64,000 nt of DNA from Xanthostigma xanthostigma (taxonomy: Eukaryota; Arthropoda; Insecta; Raphidioptera; Raphidiidae), in the NCBI GenBank assembly GCA_963575645.1, contig OY754465.1, forward strand, positions 58,613,901 through 58,677,900, read 5' to 3'. Position numbers and translations under genes: made by a program. Positions 1-10,733 of the stretch are shown in pieces (position 1 is the first letter of the stretch; each line of letters begins with the position of its first letter). The notes beneath the pieces are model-generated. The model made no database searches and was not told the origin of the DNA. It saw only the letters and a program-made list of their open reading frames with translations.

Positions 1-19
1 GTATGTTGTAACACTTTCA

Positions 20-410
20 TGGGGCAAGTTGTAACGTATTTTTTCTATTAGATTAAGAATAAAACTTAAAAGTCTATGTCTGTTATAACGTGCCTTCAGT
101 TTCTAATGCTAAATACGCTAAATGAATCAAAAGTATTAATTAGGTAGTTAAAATTATAAATGGCTGTGAGCTTAAAGTTCCTTTATAGTTTAAAAAAAAG
201 AACACGTTTTTGTTAATGTTTGAATATTCTTCTATTAGATTAAGGATGAAACTTTAAAGTCTATGTCTGTTATAACGTGCCTAAAGTTTGTAATGCTAAA
301 TATGCTAAATAAATCTTTGAAAAATAGAAAACTAGTTTTCAATTCCTACTGTTATAATTTGCCTCAAGCCTGTTACAATTAGCCCCAATCACGGGGTAAG
401 TTGTAACTCT
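20..410. repeat. imperfect tandem duplication, period about 187 bp
   Basis: The segment at 49-127 (TAGATTAAGAATAAAACTTA and onward, including GTCTATGTCTGTTATAACGT) recurs at 236-311 with a few changes. GGGGCAAGTTGTAAC near 20 recurs as CGGGGTAAGTTGTAAC near 390. This suggests two to three diverged units of a local tandem array. Confidence 0.6.
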
Positions 411-904
411 CGTCACTTTTTTTTCTAAGCCGCCATTTTTACAAGAATTCGTCACAGATTTGATCAAAATTTCGTTTGAAATCGATAGTTGAATAATAGA
501 CTATTCGAACAGTACTGCTGCATTTCCTAAATACCCAACAAATAAGCTTCCATAGGCAAGAAACGAAAAATTGTTACAACTAGCCCCCCGCTCCCCTACA
601 TAGTATGGGCTATGTGCAAGGAAGCGGAGTTACTAATTTTTCGATGCGAGCGTTTGTGGTGAGCACTAGAGGAAACTTCAACCTCAAATTTTCCGTATGT
701 GAGCAATGTATATTAAAAGTGAAAATAGTTATAATTTTATGAAGTCTTTTAATTACAAAGAAAACATGGGCAAAACTAAGCGATCTGGAAATGCTTGATG
801 TGTTCCGCGCATGCTGGTGCGCTGATGACGAATTAAGTAAAATAAAGACCATTGGCGCCATAATTTGACGTTCCGCTGTTAGTGTAAACAAATTAATTAT
901 TTAT

Positions 905-985
905 AACAGAACTAGTATTGTCCGTTCAGAAATGGACGGAACTAGTTTTGTCCAATTGAAAATGCGCAAAACTAGTTTTGTTCAT
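905..985. repeat. cluster of AACTAGTT palindromes
   Basis: The 8-bp palindrome AACTAGTT or its close variant, mostly as AAAACTAGTTTTG, occurs near 908, 940 and 970. It occurs again at about 1595, where the original run is split by the hAT element at 1052-1589. This is possibly a decayed simple or satellite-like repeat. Confidence 0.45.
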
Positions 986-1051
986 TTTATAACATTCAAT
1001 ACCCGTTTAAATGTAAGATTTCTGGTTTGGGCAATATTCGTTGGTCAAAAC

Positions 1052-1589
1052 TAGTGATGTGCCGGATCGTTAAAAATATATATCCGCGGATACGGATCTG
1101 AATACGGATATTTGGTTTCAAGATCCGCGGATACGGAAACGGATACGGATCTTAACTTTCTTAGAGTACGCGGCGGTAAATATGGCACATCGACCTTTGG
1201 AAAGAGACTATCTGTTATGGGAAAAAGTTATTGACCTCTTTACGAGTTAACTCTCATAACAGATTGTCTCTTTCCAAAGATCGATGTGCAATATCTCATT
1301 ATAAAGATAGTTTTTTAGTACCTTTGAGTTATGTACTATTGGTATGGTACTCACTACGATATATGTTTGCAATATAAAGGTGCCAAATACGATTTTAAAA
1401 AATAAAAAATAATCTGAATGGAATTTTACAGTTTTTCATTATTACCTAATTACCTATATATACATAAAATTTTATCTATGAATTGAAAATTAATAAGGTA
1501 AAAGATCCGCCCCAAAAACTAACGGATACGGATACGAATCTTTCTTCTCCTGCGGACATCCGCGGATACGGATATCTGGAACATCACTA
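1052..1589. mobile_element. hAT-type MITE with 8-bp target-site duplication
   Basis: The ends TAGTGATGTGCCGG and the inverted ...GGAACATCACTA are flanked on both sides by GTCAAAAC (1044-1051 and 1590-1597). An 8-bp duplication is the hAT signature. The body is rich in short GCGGATACGGAT units near both ends (subterminal repeats) and has no transposase frame. An inner hairpin at about 1188-1291 has arms built on GGAAAGAGACTATCTGTTAT. Confidence 0.85.
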
Positions 1590-1649
1590 GTCAAAACTAG
1601 TTTTGCGCATTTATTGCGGTCATTGACCGAATTCGGGTCTAGACCGTAA

Positions 1650-2190
1650 TATTTAAAAAAAACGACATTGTCCCTTCGCGAAATTGACGTCCAAAGAAGT
1701 TGCACTTCAAAATATAGCCCGCTTCATATTGACACACGACTCCACTCCTGTCGGATGGTGCGTAGAGCCGCGGGCTGTGCACATGGCCACACCCTCCCCC
1801 AGGCGGCACACCGGCGCCACACACCGCGCCATTGATCCCTGCGACCGACGCCTCGCGCCACTCTCTCATCTCCCTTTCTCTCTCTCTTATCTCCATCTTC
1901 CTTTACACACATACATCGTCGCATCCACCACCGGTCGACGTGGCGGTGGCCTCGTATACGAACCATCATCGTATTGTAGTTGTTTGGAACTCTCTCACCT
2001 GACAACGGCGATATATGTATGTGTTTGACCTCTTCTTCTTCTTCATCAGATATAGATGACTCCTGCGGCGATCCCCGAGATTCTCTCTCTTGTCAAATCA
2101 ATTACAAAATACTGACCAGAAGTTGAAAGGAGATCGCGTGAACTTTGAACGTTTTGTGTATCAGATATTGAAATCAATATATAATAGACG
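1650..2190. other. GC-rich, CT-tract-containing island, function unknown
   Basis: This segment is much richer in G+C than its surroundings and contains pyrimidine tracts (CTCTCTCT) and several CpG-rich patches such as GGTCGACGTGGCGGTGGCC. Open frames exist on both strands but look compositional. The tracts would read as GAGAG on the - strand, the type of site bound by GAGA-factor proteins. A promoter, enhancer or 5' untranslated exon is possible. A motif AAAGAAGTTGCACTTCAAA at 1694 resembles one at 18938 (GTAAAGAAGTTTTACTTCAA), so part may be a dispersed repeat. Confidence 0.35.
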
Positions 2191-2191
2191 G

Positions 2192-2634
2192 AGAGCTGGC
2201 TACGGAGAAAATGGGTGACTCGGTGCAGAGCTGAAAATTTGCAGAATAATAGGAGATAGTACAAGTAAGTAGGGAAAAAATTGCCAGAAGGCTAGTTGGA
2301 AGATAAAGAGCCGCCAGAAGGCGCTAATGTTGCGAAAAATCAGTGCACTTCTGGCAATTTCTATACTTATTCTGTAATTCAAAACTAGATTACTTATATA
2401 TTATATATATGTATTATACATTATATAGTTATAAGGGCATACTGAAAATTCAAGCATGATATAATAATTACATTCGACATATATTCAAAATTATTAATGG
2501 CATTTTGATAGAAATAAAATTATTCGTCATATATTTACATTAAAAAAATTACGTTGTTATAACAACGTAATTTTATTAATTTATTTAATTTTCAGCTCTG
2601 CACCGAGTCACCCATTTTCTCCGTAGCCAGCTCT
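2192..2634. mobile_element. fold-back element with 48-bp perfect arms
   Basis: Positions 2192-2239 (starting AGAGCTGGCTACGG) are the exact reverse complement of 2587-2634, with about 350 bp between them. The spacer has its own palindrome, TTACGTTGTTATAACAACGTAA, near 2550. No coding frame. The arms have not diverged at all, so the structure is either young or homogenised. Confidence 0.8.
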
Positions 2635-2885
2635 TAGTCCATAAGATGTGTTGCTTAGTATTGATAAGATAAGTAAATGGGAGCTATTCGGTATCATAAA
2701 TGTTACAGTTGAACGATGCTGTTGAATTTGTGTCACTTTCCAACTAGTTATATATTGCGTATAAGTTGAAGTGAGACGGAAATTTAACAGCACTATTTAT
2801 TTTTATGTTTAATGCAGAACGATACCGTCAAGTTGATTAATAGTTAAGATTTTCAGAGTCAAACCAAGCTTTGAACGTCTAGTCC

Positions 2886-3420
2886 AGTGATGGCAAACAT
2901 TTTTGAGAAGTGGGTCAAATTTTGTTAATTCTTTTTTTAAGTAATACCTCGTGGGCCACTAAGTCAGTGGCGTTATCTGTAAATAGGAGAAGGGGAATGG
3001 TTAAATACTGTTTTTTTTTTGACGACTTTACGACCATGCGGGATTCAGCGGTTTTTTTTCTATAAGCATGGTGATTTTGCAAAAGTTCCGATAGATTCTG
3101 GTTTTCGTCAAAAATCGCATTTTTTTAAAGGGGTATCATTTAAAGTTATGAATTTCAAAAAAATGTTTAATTCAAAAATATCGTAAAACAGTTTTTTTGA
3201 TAAAATTGTTCTGTCCAATGTGAACATAAATATTGTACTATAGGTATATCTTATGTATAAGAAAGACTTTCTATACAGACTACAATTTGTTTACATGTAG
3301 CAAATTGTTAAATTTTGTCAATTATATTGCCATAAATGCTGTTAAACCCTTCTATGTCCGTTCTCTTATTGATGGTATTTGAAAAAAAAATTGTTGAAAT
3401 TCATAATTTTAAATGATCAT
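2886..3420. repeat. dispersed hAT-like repeat, copy 1
   Basis: Starts with CCAGTGATGGCAAACATTTT followed by GAAGTGGGTCAAATTTTG. The same start and much of the following 250 bp recur at 8742-9000. The CAGTGATGGC opening resembles hAT termini, but I did not find a matching right end. Confidence 0.5.
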
Positions 3421-3572
3421 GTAATTACTACAATAATCTGCACAATTTACCATCTCAACTTGCATTGAGGTATGTTATAATGTTTGGTTTATCTGATTTG
3501 TAATGCATTTATTTGTAATTTAGAAACCATAATGATATTAATGTACCTAATTAAATACTATACATGTTCATA

Positions 3573-3611
3573 GGCCCTGAGGATGAAAATATAATTTTCG
3601 AAACGTTGGCC
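3573..3611 (+). ncRNA. hammerhead-ribozyme-like motif of a Penelope-like element remnant
   Basis: Seen in order: GGCC, CTGAGGA (3577-3583), a stem-loop with arms GAAAAT/ATTTTC, GAAAC (3600-3604), GTT and GGCC (3608-3611). CUGANGA and GAAA are the two conserved strands of the hammerhead core. The outer GGCC pair would form stem I and the inner hairpin stem II. Helix III would be only AC/GU, as in very short or dimer-acting hammerheads. One extra U lies between the core and stem II, unlike the canonical form. Penelope-like retroelements are known to carry hammerheads. Activity is not shown. Confidence 0.4.
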
Positions 3612-4440
3612 ACAAGTGATACTTTGCTAAAGCTTATTTCTATTTATCCTCAAACAAATAAATCTCCTTCAATCTTTGAAATACCTCGCTTTGGGTGCGT
3701 CATAGGCCAAAAATATTTGAACAAAAATGAAATAGAATTGAATTTTCTACAAAATATGTCTAATAGTTTCGGTGCAGTGGATGACCAAAGCTAAGTATTT
3801 TTGATAAAATTTTAAATTCTCTGCAATGTATCTACCGATAGTAATTATTCAATCTTGATTACATTTGGTATGCTTATTTGAAATGTGTTCACCTAACGAT
3901 TCTGACTTCAACTTTAATATTTTCGATTAGTTCGTCGCGAAGATCATTATCTATATCGAAAAGATTTATCGAATATTAATGAAATTTTGCATAATCAGAA
4001 GTGACACGTTTGTGTATAATCTTACAATGTATAATTTCACAGCTATAAGACTGTCATAGTATTATCCATGATCTTTTTAGCGGTTTCTATTTTGAAGGTT
4101 CAGGACAATAAAATGAATACTTGTTTTATTATTAGTTTGACCTTTATTATTTGATCTTTATGGAATCCACATGAGTGTTGTACTTTATAAGGTCACGTGG
4201 AAAATGCAAACATTTTTATACAGATGATATTTAAGGTGTCTACGTCATAATACAACCTATATTATTCCAGCCCTCATTATAGTATGTGGTGGCCGGTTCG
4301 TAAATCGCTGAAGAGAAAAGACATCGCTTATAACATGAACGGCTAAAGATCGGACATCGCCATCACCAGTTATTTATTTATGACAATCAACATGCAGTGC
4401 GTTCGATTTCAATCAACATATTGATTTAACACTGAATACA

Positions 4441-4510
4441 AGTCAGTGGCGGCGCGTGAACATTTTAAATGGGTGCTCTGCAGGATAAACCGGAGCTAGG
4501 AATGAGGGTA
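4441..4510. repeat. dispersed repeat end beginning CAGTGGCGGCGCGTGAACAT, copy 1
   Basis: The opening and the following AAATGGGTGCTCTGCAGG recur at 55376-55445. CAGTGGCGG is also the inverse of CCGCCACTG, the right end of the small hAT-like element at 57869-57998, so a hAT origin is likely. Confidence 0.5.
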
Positions 4511-4839
4511 CAGGAGGTTATTAAATAGGTATATGAATCAGAGTGCCCGTCGGCAAAAATTTAATTGACACATACTCTCCCCAAACTTTGTATATGGCTT
4601 CATTAGGCCTAGTCTGACACCTATTTCCTCTGTGACTTTTCTTGATTTTATAGGGCGTTTTCCCTCTAAATTTTCCGAAAGATGTCGTTTTGACGACATG
4701 TAAAAATTCATAGATACTGTTTGTTTTTTTAATTGGATAGCTTAAAAACTTCAACCAAAACACTAAAATAATGTTCTCTGACAAATAACATGAACCATTT
4801 AAAATGTCTGACACCTCGAATATATACGAACTAGCGTGC

Positions 4840-5320
4840 TCTAGTTATACTTTTATCTCTATACTAGCGTGACCTGTGCGAATTATTCGCACTAAATAAG
4901 TATAATAATTATCACTTTACAAAATTATTTTTTAAATATGATTGCAGGTATTCAACTCGTTTCTAATTTTGCACACTGCTTATAACGTTCTTCTTTTTGT
5001 TGTAAAAGAAATATTTTACTAAAATTGTCATATTGTTCAGCGTTGCCCATCAGATGGTAGTATGCAGTATTTAATGTGAAGGTCAGATGACAGATCGAAG
5101 TGTTAACGTTACGCCGTCGGATGGCAGACGTTGTTCAGAGTTTAATTAATTTAATTAATTTACAAAAAAAATAACAATAATAAATTTTTTAGTTGTCGAT
5201 GTCAGTAGAGCAAGCAATTATCTGTAAAATGATATGTAATTTATGTGGATAAATGGTGTGGTTTTTTATAAAATGGAGGCAAACATCTTAAACCTTAGCG
5301 TATTAATATATATGATGGTC
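4840..5320 (+). repeat. dispersed repeat, forward copy of the one at 20570-21180
   Basis: Shares blocks such as GCACACTGCTTATAACGTTC, CAGATGACAGATCGAAGTGT and ACCTTAGCGTATTAATATAT with 20570-21180 in inverted orientation. It contains repeated phrases about CATCTGACGG. I see no coding frame and cannot assign a class. Confidence 0.6.
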
Positions 5321-5804
5321 GACACTTTAATGTTTCAGAGCTGACACGATTTTTATACAAAATTAACAAAAATTAGACATAGGCAGCTTTGCAATTTTGA
5401 TCATAGCTATTCCCTTATTGCTGCAAATAAACCCTGCTGTTTTACGTTGGACAAGATTAACTTAAGGTAGTGGTCATAGAATATTATCACATAAGTGCTA
5501 TAATATATCCATTTAAGCCGGTATGTTGGAAAATTATTGGTGATACTATAATTTCCCAATTTAAATTTGTTGCCAAATGGAAAGGAAAATTATTAACTAT
5601 CTCCTGACTTCATTTACAAACGCTACTGACTGTTCGAAAATTAACGCATCGTATAAAATCAATATGCAAAGAGGTGATGTCTGAAAAATAGTTTTGGTGA
5701 AAAACTATAGTGGACCCCCTACAAGAACGATCCGGTCCTCTTCGTCCGGGATATAATATAGCTATATCGCCAGTGATTTATTGTTATTATATTGGGTAGG
5801 CACT

Positions 5805-6000
5805 AGCGGCTCCGTCCGCGATTGAGATGAAACAGAACAAAATGTTTGTTCAGTTCGCAGAGTTTAAGAAAATAATTCCCTATTTTTTTTTAAATTTTTA
5901 GCCTAATTTATTCCTTATAACATTAGCTATTGGCCAGTGAAAGTTCCGTCAAAATCCTTCTAATCGTTTCGGAGATTAGCCGGAACAAACAGATAGACAG
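5805..6000 (+). mobile_element. RTE-type LINE 3' fragment
   Basis: TAGCGGCTCCGTCCGCGATT is followed by AAGTTCCGTCAAAATCC and TCGTTTCGGAGATTAGCCGG and then AACAAACAGATAGACAG. This order is typical of the 3' region of RTE-clade non-LTR elements in insects. No reverse-transcriptase frame remains. Confidence 0.55.
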
Positions 6001-6023
6001 TAAACAAAAATTTAATTTTTTTT

Positions 6024-6220
6024 TTGACGTGATAACGTCTTATAAATTGATGAATCACGTCAATATAAAAAGATGAAACACCGGCTGCATGCACGAAAAA
6101 GTGTAACGTTCCTAATGTTCCGCCTGACCCTGTGCGTAATTATTAAATATGATATTCGAGCGGAATACGTTATCACGTAAAACTATCGTCCGTAAACCGA
6201 CTTTACAGACAACCAATTTT
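6024..6220. mobile_element. ACGTGATAACGT family element, short internally deleted copy
   Basis: The left end TTGACGTGATAACGTCTTAT with the AAACACCGGCTGCATGCACG block meets the right end GGAATACGTTATCACGTAAA and ACCGACTTTACAGACAACCA. The termini carry the inverted 12-mer ACGTGATAACGT/ACGTTATCACGT. Other copies are at 17798, 28898 and 50505. No transposase frame is seen and the superfamily is unknown to me. Confidence 0.7.
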
Positions 6221-7059
6221 TTTTTTTTGTTATAAGTACTGTGCATACTTTTTCATATGCATTTAGTAAAAAGCTGTTATTTTGACACTTCAATTTTATT
6301 TATCTGTAGGTATAGATAATTTTTACATGTATACGAGTAAATTCACTTGAAGCGTTTGTTCGCTATTGTAGCTGGCTATAGTATCGCGCGCGGGTATTTC
6401 CGACTTCTCCGCCGTGCCCGCTCACTCAATCGACCGCGTGTACTAATGCATGTGCCGGTCGACTGAATAGTTATATAATTATGAATATAACGTTGCTACT
6501 TCTCGATGACTACTTCCTTGGTCGACTTGTTAGCAGTGTGTGATAATTATTGATAATGTAGTAATCTAAGAAACGTTGCAAAATTGCAAAATTTTGCATT
6601 TGTTTTGTTTAGTCCAAGTTCCCATTATCCTACTATTCATAGAAAAATATTGTGCAAACCGCGATTTAGCAAATATACGATTTAAATATACTACGATTTA
6701 ATTATAAAATTCGAGATTATCTAAATTACTTCATACATGCATATTTAAACAAACATACCGTATCTAAACATATAAACTAATGAAGGGTAAAGTAATTAAG
6801 TGTTAGATTTATGAAATTACCCTCCAAACACCTACGCGAAATGGAGTATGTAAATATTATCGCCATTTCAAAAGTTTGATTATGAGTACATAAGGTCAAA
6901 GTTGAAATTTTATTTCTTGTCGATAACTTCAATATAATATATACTTGATCGTAAAAATCGTGTATTTACTTTAAAATTGTTATTGTTAGATTATTGTAAT
7001 AAATAAAAATATTTCATTGTTAAGATTGGTTCATTTTTGGCAGAAATACATAATATTTG

Positions 7060-7202
7060 GATGAAAAACTTGTCCGTAGCATAGGATCAAAAAATGTTAT
7101 TTTTTAACCGCATTTGAGCTCCGAAGATGAAACATCAACATAATGCAATTTCAAACATAGTATTGTTTTTGATCATATTCTACGGAGAAGTTTTTCATCC
7201 AA
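7060..7202. repeat. imperfect fold-back repeat
   Basis: GGATGAAAAACTTGTCCGTAG near 7060 pairs with CTACGGAGAAGTTTTTCATCC ending near 7202 (a couple of mismatches), and AGGATCAAAAA pairs with GTTTTTGATCAT. The spacer holds CTCCGAAGATGAAAC, a degenerate form of the core seen in the Penelope-like fold-backs. Confidence 0.55.
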
Positions 7203-7314
7203 TCAATCGAGGATTACAGTCTTCTCTTTTTTGAGATAGGTTTTTTTCACACAATATTTATATCTACCTAATTTATTTGCATTTATAGTTTTCAGAAAAT
7301 CATATAAAACCTTC

Positions 7315-7440
7315 GAATGGCCGTAGTTTCCAAACTAAAAGAGATACAGACGTTTGCTTACGCTCATTGAATTCAGCGTAATTTTTTCTGTAAGCTTTCT
7401 CAATTTCAAAAGTATATTAAAGAATTTTTACATTTTTTCA
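7315..7440 (+). repeat. dispersed repeat, inverted relative to 8985-9105
   Basis: GAATGGCCGTAGTTTCCAAA and ACGTTTGCTTACGCTCATTG recur as reverse complement at 8985-9105. No class assigned. Confidence 0.6.
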
Positions 7441-7868
7441 ACTTCAACTTAATTAATAGCAATGTGTGAATGAAGGAATTTTAGGATATCAGGATAAGGC
7501 AGACAAATTTTGAGCATAGGATGATAATAATGCGTTTAACGTCCGTTTCTCGACTTTATATCATAACAGACGCCTTTTGCACCAATACTATTTTCCATCT
7601 ATCACACTTCCCGTTATTTTCTATATTTTTAAACTTCCATTTAATAACAATAGACGAATCAAGAAATTTTTGGACATTAAGATAAAATAGGCAAGTTTTG
7701 AGCATATGAGTTTGACAGGTAAAATTGGCCATGGTCTTGAATAAGGAACTATCTCTATATTTACCTGGAATAATTGAGAGAAACTATGGAAAACCTCAAC
7801 AAGATGATCAGTACAGGAGTTACCATTCTCGGCGAGAGGCAGTGGGAAAAAGTCGTATGCTACGTTTT

Positions 7869-7942
7869 TCCCTGCCGGGATTCGAACCCAGTACCTCCCG
7901 ATTGCGAGTCTAGTGCTCTCACCATGTTGCTGCACCGGTCGG
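7869..7942 (-). repeat. tRNA-derived SINE head or tRNA pseudogene
   Basis: On the - strand an A-box-like region (ATGGTGAGAGCA), an anticodon-loop-like CTCGCAA and a clear B box (GGTTCGAATCC) lie at tRNA spacing. The D-arm and acceptor stem pair poorly, so this is not a functional tRNA. The loop would read CGC (Ala), but the identity is doubtful. Confidence 0.55.
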
Positions 7943-8741
7943 GGTTAATGAATAAAACCACTTTTATATTTGCATCAAAGCTCCCAAATGTAATACTGTC
8001 AGCTTTCAAAGAAGTCCTATGAATTTTTCCATAGCAGTTTTTAACAATCTGCCATCTCATATAAAAAATATTCCAACAAATTCTAAATTCATAATAGCGC
8101 TTAAAAAGTTTTAAATTTCAAAGTCTTTCTTTAAAATTAGCGAATTTTTCTAAGCATCTTGTAGATCTTTTAGAAATAAAATATTATTATTATTATTATT
8201 AATTTGTTTTCACTTTAATCTGTTTTTGCCGCAATAGATAGGTACCTGAAAATTGAGTAAATCGAATAATTAATTTGAATTTAAAATTCTCTAGTTCGGT
8301 ATTTCACATCGATGCGTTCCTCGAAATCTGCAACAGTAAACCAGAAAGTTAAAACTGAATCGCTTACATGGAAATAATAGTTGAACAGAGTTAGAAAGAG
8401 ATAAAGGAGCGAATATAGAGTACCTACATCTTTATAGTTGACAGACTTTTATAGCTCCTAACTGGCCGTTTTACGACGACACGATGTTGCTTCCTTAAGG
8501 AGCTATCACTAACTACTGTAGTACACATTTATTATACAGTATTTTCAAAAATCAACGTTAAAATTGAAAAACACTGTTTGCTGTTGACAAAATTGATTCC
8601 AACTTCAAAAATTTATTAGAGCTTCAATTATCTTAAAGTTTGTTTTTATTTTTAAAGACTTTGCAATACCTACGTATTGTTTATTAGTAAAAAAAGCTTT
8701 AATTTTTTTTATTTTTTGTCATGCACAAGAATAAACTATAC

Positions 8742-9000
8742 CAGTGATGGCGAACTTTTTTAAGAAGTGGGTCAATTTTGTTAATTATGGGTCACTAAGT
8801 CAGTGGCGTTACTTGTAAAGGGAGAAGGGGGTGGTTAAATACTATTTTTTTTTAGTTCGCAACGTTTTTTGAACAATGCTGGATTCGCAGCGTGATGATT
8901 TTGCCAAAGTTCCGAAAGATTTCGGTTTTCGTCAAAAGTCCCATTTTTTTAAAGGGGTAGGCCTTGAAAAAATTGCAAAAATCGAATTCTTTAATATACT
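8742..9000. repeat. dispersed hAT-like repeat, copy 2
   Basis: Begins CCAGTGATGGCGAACTTTTT, then GAAGTGGGTCAATTTTG, TCACTAAGTCAGTGGCGTTA and GAGAAGGGG, matching 2886-3130. Its right side passes into the inverted repeat 8985-9105. Confidence 0.5.
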
Positions 9001-9105
9001 TTTATAATTGAGAATGCGCTTACAGAAAAAAATACGCTGAATTCAATGAGCGTAAGCAAACGTCTGTATCCCTTTTAGTTTGGAGACTACGGCCATTCAG
9101 AGGTT
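8985..9105 (-). repeat. dispersed repeat, inverted copy of 7315-7440
   Basis: Contains CGCTGAATTCAATGAGCGTA and GGAGACTACGGCCATTCAGA, the reverse complement of the unit at 7315-7440 with scattered changes. Confidence 0.6.
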
Positions 9106-9239
9106 TTATATGTGATTAGCTAAAATGTAATAGGGTTGCTATGGAAACGACATCTATACAACAGTTCATAGGTTATGTTTTCTTTACTGCCGCCCGATTG
9201 TACGTACTTCTCGCAACAGTTAGACTTTCTGCCTTACAA

Positions 9240-9928
9240 TCGATGCCCGGGTGCAACAGAACGAATGGGGAAGGGAGGGACATGACTCATGAGTACGCAC
9301 ATTCATCTTAGTTTACCGGGATGAATGTTGTGTCCAAATTTCATGATGATCGGAGTTACCGTTCAAAAGTTTTTGTCATTAAAAAGCAGTATAGATAATT
9401 TTCTTTATCAATAATTACTTGAAATAATAAAATACAATAAATATTTAATTGAAAACACTGTAGGAAAATTATTTTTATATAGGTCCCTATAGTTATAACA
9501 GTTTTCAAATGAGTTATTAATTAGATTTATTTAATTTTAATTAAAATAAATTTGAATGTAAGAAAGTAATGTAGAAAATTAAAAAAAAATAAAAATTTAT
9601 TCGCCCAACGTGGGGGTCGAACCCACGACCCTGATATTAAGAGTCACGTACTCTACCGACTGAGCTATTCGGGCTTCTGATGCGCTAGGCTAATATTGGT
9701 ATATTTAGTTACGGCATTTCACCTAAATAGAAGCTCATTTTTGAGATACATTTTGCAACATTTTTCATTTATGCTCCGCTCGTATTGGTCGTAGCGTGAT
9801 ATTATATAGCCTATAGCCTTCCTCGATAAATGGGCTATCCAACAAAAGAATTTTTTTTCAATTTGAACCAGTAGTTCCTGAGGTTAGCGCGTTCAAACAA
9901 ACTCTTCAGCTTTATATATTAGTATAGA
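9240..9928 (+). mobile_element. retroposon copy carrying an antisense tRNA-Lys-like segment
   Basis: Shares GAACGAATGGGGAAGGGAGG, ATTTCATGATGATCGGAGTT, the tRNA-like block and the end CTCTTCAGCTTTATATATTA + GTATAGAT with 25380-25970. That end resembles the 3' end of RTE-mobilised non-autonomous retroposons. No protein is encoded. Confidence 0.6.
9602..9674 (-). tRNA. tRNA-Lys(CTT)-like sequence, probably a pseudogene inside a retroposon
   Basis: Read on the - strand it is 73 nt long: GCCCGAATAGCTCAGTCGGT..., an anticodon loop CTCTTAA (anticodon CTT), B box GGTTCGACCCC, and end GTTGGGCG. It closely resembles eukaryotic tRNA-Lys(CTT). The anticodon stem (CGTGA/TATCA) has mismatches and the acceptor has one. 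The same block occurs in the related retroposon at 25645. I judge it a repeat-borne pseudo-tRNA. Confidence 0.6.
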
Positions 9929-10380
9929 TATCTATCTAGCTTGTGAATTCAGGAGATTGCATAACGGGAGCTGAATCTACCTTAACGTAAAGACACTCTG
10001 TAAACATGTTCGTTATCCGAGAGAGGCTCAGAACCTGGGTTTAGTTAAGTGACAATTAACGATAGTTACCGGCAAACGCGCGTATGTTTCTGAGTTTGTA
10101 CACACACCGTTAAATTTTATAACCTATCTGTAATTCTCTACAACAGAAACCATAACATTCATCCCATGTTATTTTGTTTGGTTAATTGATATATATATAC
10201 ATAGAGAAAGGGTTTTATCGAATCTATAAAATACACTTCTATTTAAGCTCGGTTTTATTAACCAACTATAATCACAGCGGACAATATTTATTGAGAGCAA
10301 CTCACTATAAAAGCTAATAAAAATGCGATCGAATTTATAGTTTGCTGTAGAAAATCAACAACACTATTGAAATGGATTGT

Positions 10381-10733
10381 TAAAAATAGGTGAAAAAAAC
10401 TTTTAAGTCAAACGCTTTTATTATACAAACGATAATGTACTAAAACCTAGAAAATAAATAAGAGTCACCATAGCGGGCTTTGATTATACTAAAATAAAAT
10501 CGTGGGCGCATCTAGTAGAAAACTTTAATTAATTTGAGATTGGAAATCATATTTAGCTTTAGACTGTCTTCTTCGACTATAATGTAACTATAAATGACCC
10601 CCACGATTTTATTTTAATTTAATCAAAGCCCCCTATGGTGACCCATATTTATTTTATAGTTTTTAGTGCATTATCGTTTGTACATACAATAAAAGTCTTT
10701 ACCTTAAAAGTTTTTTTACCTATTTTTATTTAT
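10381..10733. mobile_element. fold-back element with about 130-bp arms
   Basis: The left arm 10381-10512 (TAAAAATAGGTGAAAAAAAC..., CACCATAGCGGGCTTTGATT, AAAATAAAATCGTGGG) matches the reverse complement of about 10590-10733 with roughly one change in ten. The spacer is about 75 bp. The short open frame across the right arm is not a gene. Confidence 0.7.

Noticed and set aside
1684-2028. 114-codon + strand frame and overlapping - strand frames in the GC-rich island
   Set aside because: Open on both strands in several frames, Arg/His/Pro-biased, no family motif; a result of base composition.
3564-3794. 76-codon frame through the hammerhead-like motif
   Set aside because: Its first residues are just the translation of the CTGAGGATGA...GAAACGTT core; the rest has no Penelope reverse-transcriptase or GIY-YIG motif.
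6024-6220. Helitron classification of the ACGTGATAACGT family
   Set aside because: No 5' TC with 3' CTRR end and hairpin seen, and the termini carry inverted 12-mers, which Helitrons lack.
9602-9674. Functional nuclear tRNA-Lys gene
   Set aside because: Mismatches in the anticodon and acceptor stems and presence of the same block inside a second retroposon copy point to a pseudo-tRNA.
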